A stretch of 8,502 nt of DNA, taken from positions 1 to 8,502 of the forward strand of contig DAOVHN010000073.1 in NCBI GenBank assembly GCA_030671915.1, in the 5' to 3' direction. Below the pieces are notes generated by a model. That model worked only from the letters and a program-made list of their open reading frames with translations. It made no database searches and was not told where the DNA came from. Shown here piece by piece: positions 6,986 to 8,502 of this stretch. The stretch's first letter is position 1. Every line of letters starts with the position of its first letter. The translations under genes were made by a program, and so were the position numbers. This DNA comes from Pseudomonadota bacterium. Its GTDB lineage: Bacteria; Pseudomonadota; Alphaproteobacteria; UBA8366; JADFVY01.

Positions 6986-7405
6986 TCACGCATGTTTTTC
7001 GATCGCGGCGCGTAGGTCCGCCGGAATCCGGGCCGGCCGTCCGTCCGAACCGATACAGCCCAGCTTGACCTCCATGGCGACCAGCCGTTCGCCGTCGCGC
7101 CAGACGGTCTGTTCCGCCGACAGAGAGGCGCCGCCGACATTGAGCACTCGCGAATGAACCTCGACAAGATCGTCGAGCTTCGCCGCCCCGGCGTAATCCA
7201 CGGTACAGCGCCGTACGACAAAGGCCATGCCATCGGCCAGCATGCGGGCATAGAGCCCATCGGCAAGATCGCGCATCATCTCGGTACGCGCGCGCTCGGC
7301 GAAATTCAGATAGTTCGCGTAATAGACTATGCCGGCCGCGTCCGTATCCTCGTAGTAGACCCGGATGGGCGTTATGTGGGTCGCGGCCGCGGGCGCTTCA
7401 ACCAT
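6986..7405 (-). CDS. ybgC: YbgC, hotdog-fold acyl-CoA thioesterase of the Tol-Pal cluster
   Basis: YbgC proteins are cytoplasmic acyl-CoA thioesterases linked to phospholipid metabolism. The 139-residue product has the 4HBT hotdog signature [19 protein letters not shown] at residues 15-33, with Asp22 as the expected catalytic residue (Asp18 in E. coli). [10 protein letters not shown] follows it. The rest has the usual pattern of [20 protein letters not shown] and the final strand MEVKLGCI. The start is clear: ATG at 7403-7405 with GGAGGA at 7411-7416, overlapping the ruvB 3' end by 8 bp, so translation is probably coupled to ruvB. It sits just upstream of tolQ as in many proteobacteria; its exact substrate is not shown by the sequence. 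Confidence 0.95.
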   Translation of the reverse strand: MVEAPAAATHITPIRVYYEDTDAAGIVYYANYLNFAERARTEMMRDLADGLYARMLADGMAFVVRRCTVDYAGAAKLDDLVEVHSRVLNVGGASLSAEQTVWRDGERLVAMEVKLGCIGSDGRPARIPADLRAAIEKHA

Positions 7406-8459
7406 CGCCGTCCTCCGCGTCGCCCTCGCCCAGCAGGTCCATTTGCGCGGTGGTTGACGCCGGCGGTGTATGACCCAGATAGCCCCAGCCCTGAACGGTC
7501 AGCGCCCGGCCGCGCGGCGTGCGCTGCAGCAGCCCCTGTTGCACCAGGTAGGGCTCGATCACTTCCTCCAGCACGTCGCGCTGTTCCGACAGCGCGGCGC
7601 CCAGCGTCTCGACGCCGACCGGCCCGCCGCCGTAATTGTCGGCGATGCAGGAAAGATAGCGTCGGTCCATGCTGTCCAGGCCGCGCTTGTCCACGTCCAG
7701 CTTGCCTAGCGCCCGGTCGGCAGCCGCGGCGTCGATTTCGCGCAACCCGTCAATCGTCGCGAAATCGCGCACCCGGCGCAGCAGGCGCCCGGCCACGCGC
7801 GGCGTTCCGCGACTGCGGCGCGCCACCTCTCGGCCACCCTCGGGCGTGATCGGTGCGTCCAACAGGCGGGCGCTACGCTCGACGATGACGGTCAGTTCGT
7901 CCTCGGTATAGAACTCCATGCGCAGCGGAATGCCGAAGCGTTCGCGCAGCGGCCGGGTGATGAGGCCGGACCGCGTGGTCGCAGCGACCATCGTGAAGGG
8001 AGGCAGATCGATGCGGATCGAGCGCGCCGCCGGCCCCTCCCCTATAATAAGGTCGAGCTGGTAATCCTCCATTGCCGGATAGAGGATCTCCTCGACCGCC
8101 GGGTTCAGCCGGTGAATCTCGTCGATGAACAGCACGTCGTGTGGCTGCAGGTTGGTCAGGATAGCGGCCAGGTCGCCGGCCTTGGCCAGCACCGGCCCCG
8201 AAGTCGCGCGGAAGCCGACTCCCAACTCGCGCGCGACGATCTGCGCCAGCGTGGTCTTGCCCAGCCCCGGGGGCCCATGAAACAGCACATGGTCCAGCGC
8301 CTCGCCGCGCCCGCGCGCCGCCTTGATGAACACCGCCAGATTCTCGCGCACTCCCTGCTGGCCGATGAAGTCGTCCAGGGTCTGCGGCCGCAGCGACACC
8401 TCCGCGCCGTCACCACCATCCAGTTCCGGCGCGACCAGCCGTTCTACCTCGCCGGTCAT
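7398..8459 (-). CDS. ruvB: Holliday junction branch migration ATPase RuvB
   Basis: RuvB is the hexameric AAA+ motor that, with RuvA, moves Holliday junctions during recombination and fork repair. The 353-residue product has [12 protein letters not shown] (23-34) and Walker [10 protein letters not shown] (62-70). Walker [10 protein letters not shown] is at 110-118, followed by the sensor-1 segment AATTR (159-163) and the arginine-finger region RPLRERFG (169-176). The sensor-2 segment [16 protein letters not shown] is at about 217-232. The C-terminal winged-helix domain ([31 protein letters not shown]) is complete and followed by a short acidic tail. The ATG at 8457-8459 overlaps the ruvA stop as ATGA, with GAGGAG at 8468-8473. 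Motifs, length and the ruvA neighbour make this certain. Confidence 0.99.
   Translation of the reverse strand: MTGEVERLVAPELDGGDGAEVSLRPQTLDDFIGQQGVRENLAVFIKAARGRGEALDHVLFHGPPGLGKTTLAQIVARELGVGFRATSGPVLAKAGDLAAILTNLQPHDVLFIDEIHRLNPAVEEILYPAMEDYQLDLIIGEGPAARSIRIDLPPFTMVAATTRSGLITRPLRERFGIPLRMEFYTEDELTVIVERSARLLDAPITPEGGREVARRSRGTPRVAGRLLRRVRDFATIDGLREIDAAAADRALGKLDVDKRGLDSMDRRYLSCIADNYGGGPVGVETLGAALSEQRDVLEEVIEPYLVQQGLLQRTPRGRALTVQGWGYLGHTPPASTTAQMDLLGEGDAEDGDG
7411..7416 (-). promoter_or_regulatory. Ribosome binding site of ybgC inside ruvB
   Basis: GGAGGA lies 5 bases before the ybgC ATG and within the last codons of ruvB. It fixes the ybgC start and supports coupled translation. Confidence 0.7.
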
Positions 8460-8502
8460 TGCGACAGCTCCTCAAGCCCGGCGCGGATCAGGTCGCCCAG
8501 CG
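8456..8502 (-). CDS. ruvA: Holliday junction DNA helicase subunit RuvA, C-terminal end (cut by window edge)
   Basis: Only the last 14 residues and stop are present: [14 protein letters not shown]. This resembles the end of RuvA domain III, which regulates RuvB. The stop overlaps the ruvB start in an ATGA, the usual ruvAB arrangement. The call depends mainly on position, since no HhH motif is in the window. Confidence 0.8.
   Translation of the reverse strand, partial: LGDLIRAGLEELSQ

Noticed and set aside
7398..8459. RuvB has Gly where many RuvB proteins have Asn in the sensor-2 segment ([10 protein letters not shown]).
   Set aside because: The same variant is usual in alphaproteobacterial RuvB as I know the family, so it is not a defect.
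1..8502. Search for a new defence, mobile or otherwise undescribed system.
   Set aside because: All coding space is taken by known housekeeping genes in conserved order. There are no insertion sequence ends, integrase, array repeats or genes of foreign composition.

Overview
The window is a conserved chromosomal block read entirely from the minus strand. In transcription order (high to low coordinates) it holds the end of ruvA, ruvB, ybgC, tolQ, tolR, tolA, tolB, pal, cpoB (ybgF), tilS and the start of ftsH. Every gene is recognisable from family motifs. I see no mobile element, CRISPR array, tRNA or rRNA, toxin-antitoxin pair or defence gene. High GC content, the gene order ruvAB-ybgC-tolQRAB-pal-cpoB-tilS-ftsH and the protein styles (Glu/Pro-rich TolA, RuvB with an '[12 protein letters not shown]' sensor-2 segment) suggest an alphaproteobacterium, probably Rhodospirillales-like. 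The taxonomic call is inference.

Layout: 8456-8502 is the RuvA C-terminus. Next is RuvB (7398-8459), whose start overlaps the ruvA stop by ATGA, then the YbgC hotdog thioesterase (6986-7405), overlapping ruvB by 8 bp. A 109-bp gap with a possible promoter precedes tolQ (6148-6876), tolR (5695-6144), tolA (4783-5679) and tolB (3416-4777), separated by only 3-15 bp. A 176-bp AT-richer gap with phased A-tracts and a candidate promoter precedes pal (2715-3239). A 157-bp gap with a strong hairpin separates pal from cpoB (1685-2557). tilS (354-1682) starts 2 bp after the cpoB stop. A 90-bp gap with a weak hairpin precedes ftsH (from 263, running off the left edge). No gene-free stretch exceeds 300 bp.

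How the genes work together: TolQ and TolR form the proton-driven stator, and TolA spans the periplasm. TolB and the lipoprotein Pal link TolA to the outer membrane and peptidoglycan, and CpoB couples the machine to cell-wall synthesis at division. RuvAB branch-migrates Holliday junctions. TilS makes tRNA-Ile lysidine, and FtsH is the membrane AAA+ protease. These last genes are long-standing neighbours of the tol-pal cluster in alphaproteobacteria rather than parts of it.

I found no new biological system. The points worth a second look are small: a Glu-Pro hexanucleotide repeat in tolA, a wobble-paired hairpin between pal and cpoB, phased A-tracts before pal, and short repeats before tolQ and ftsH.
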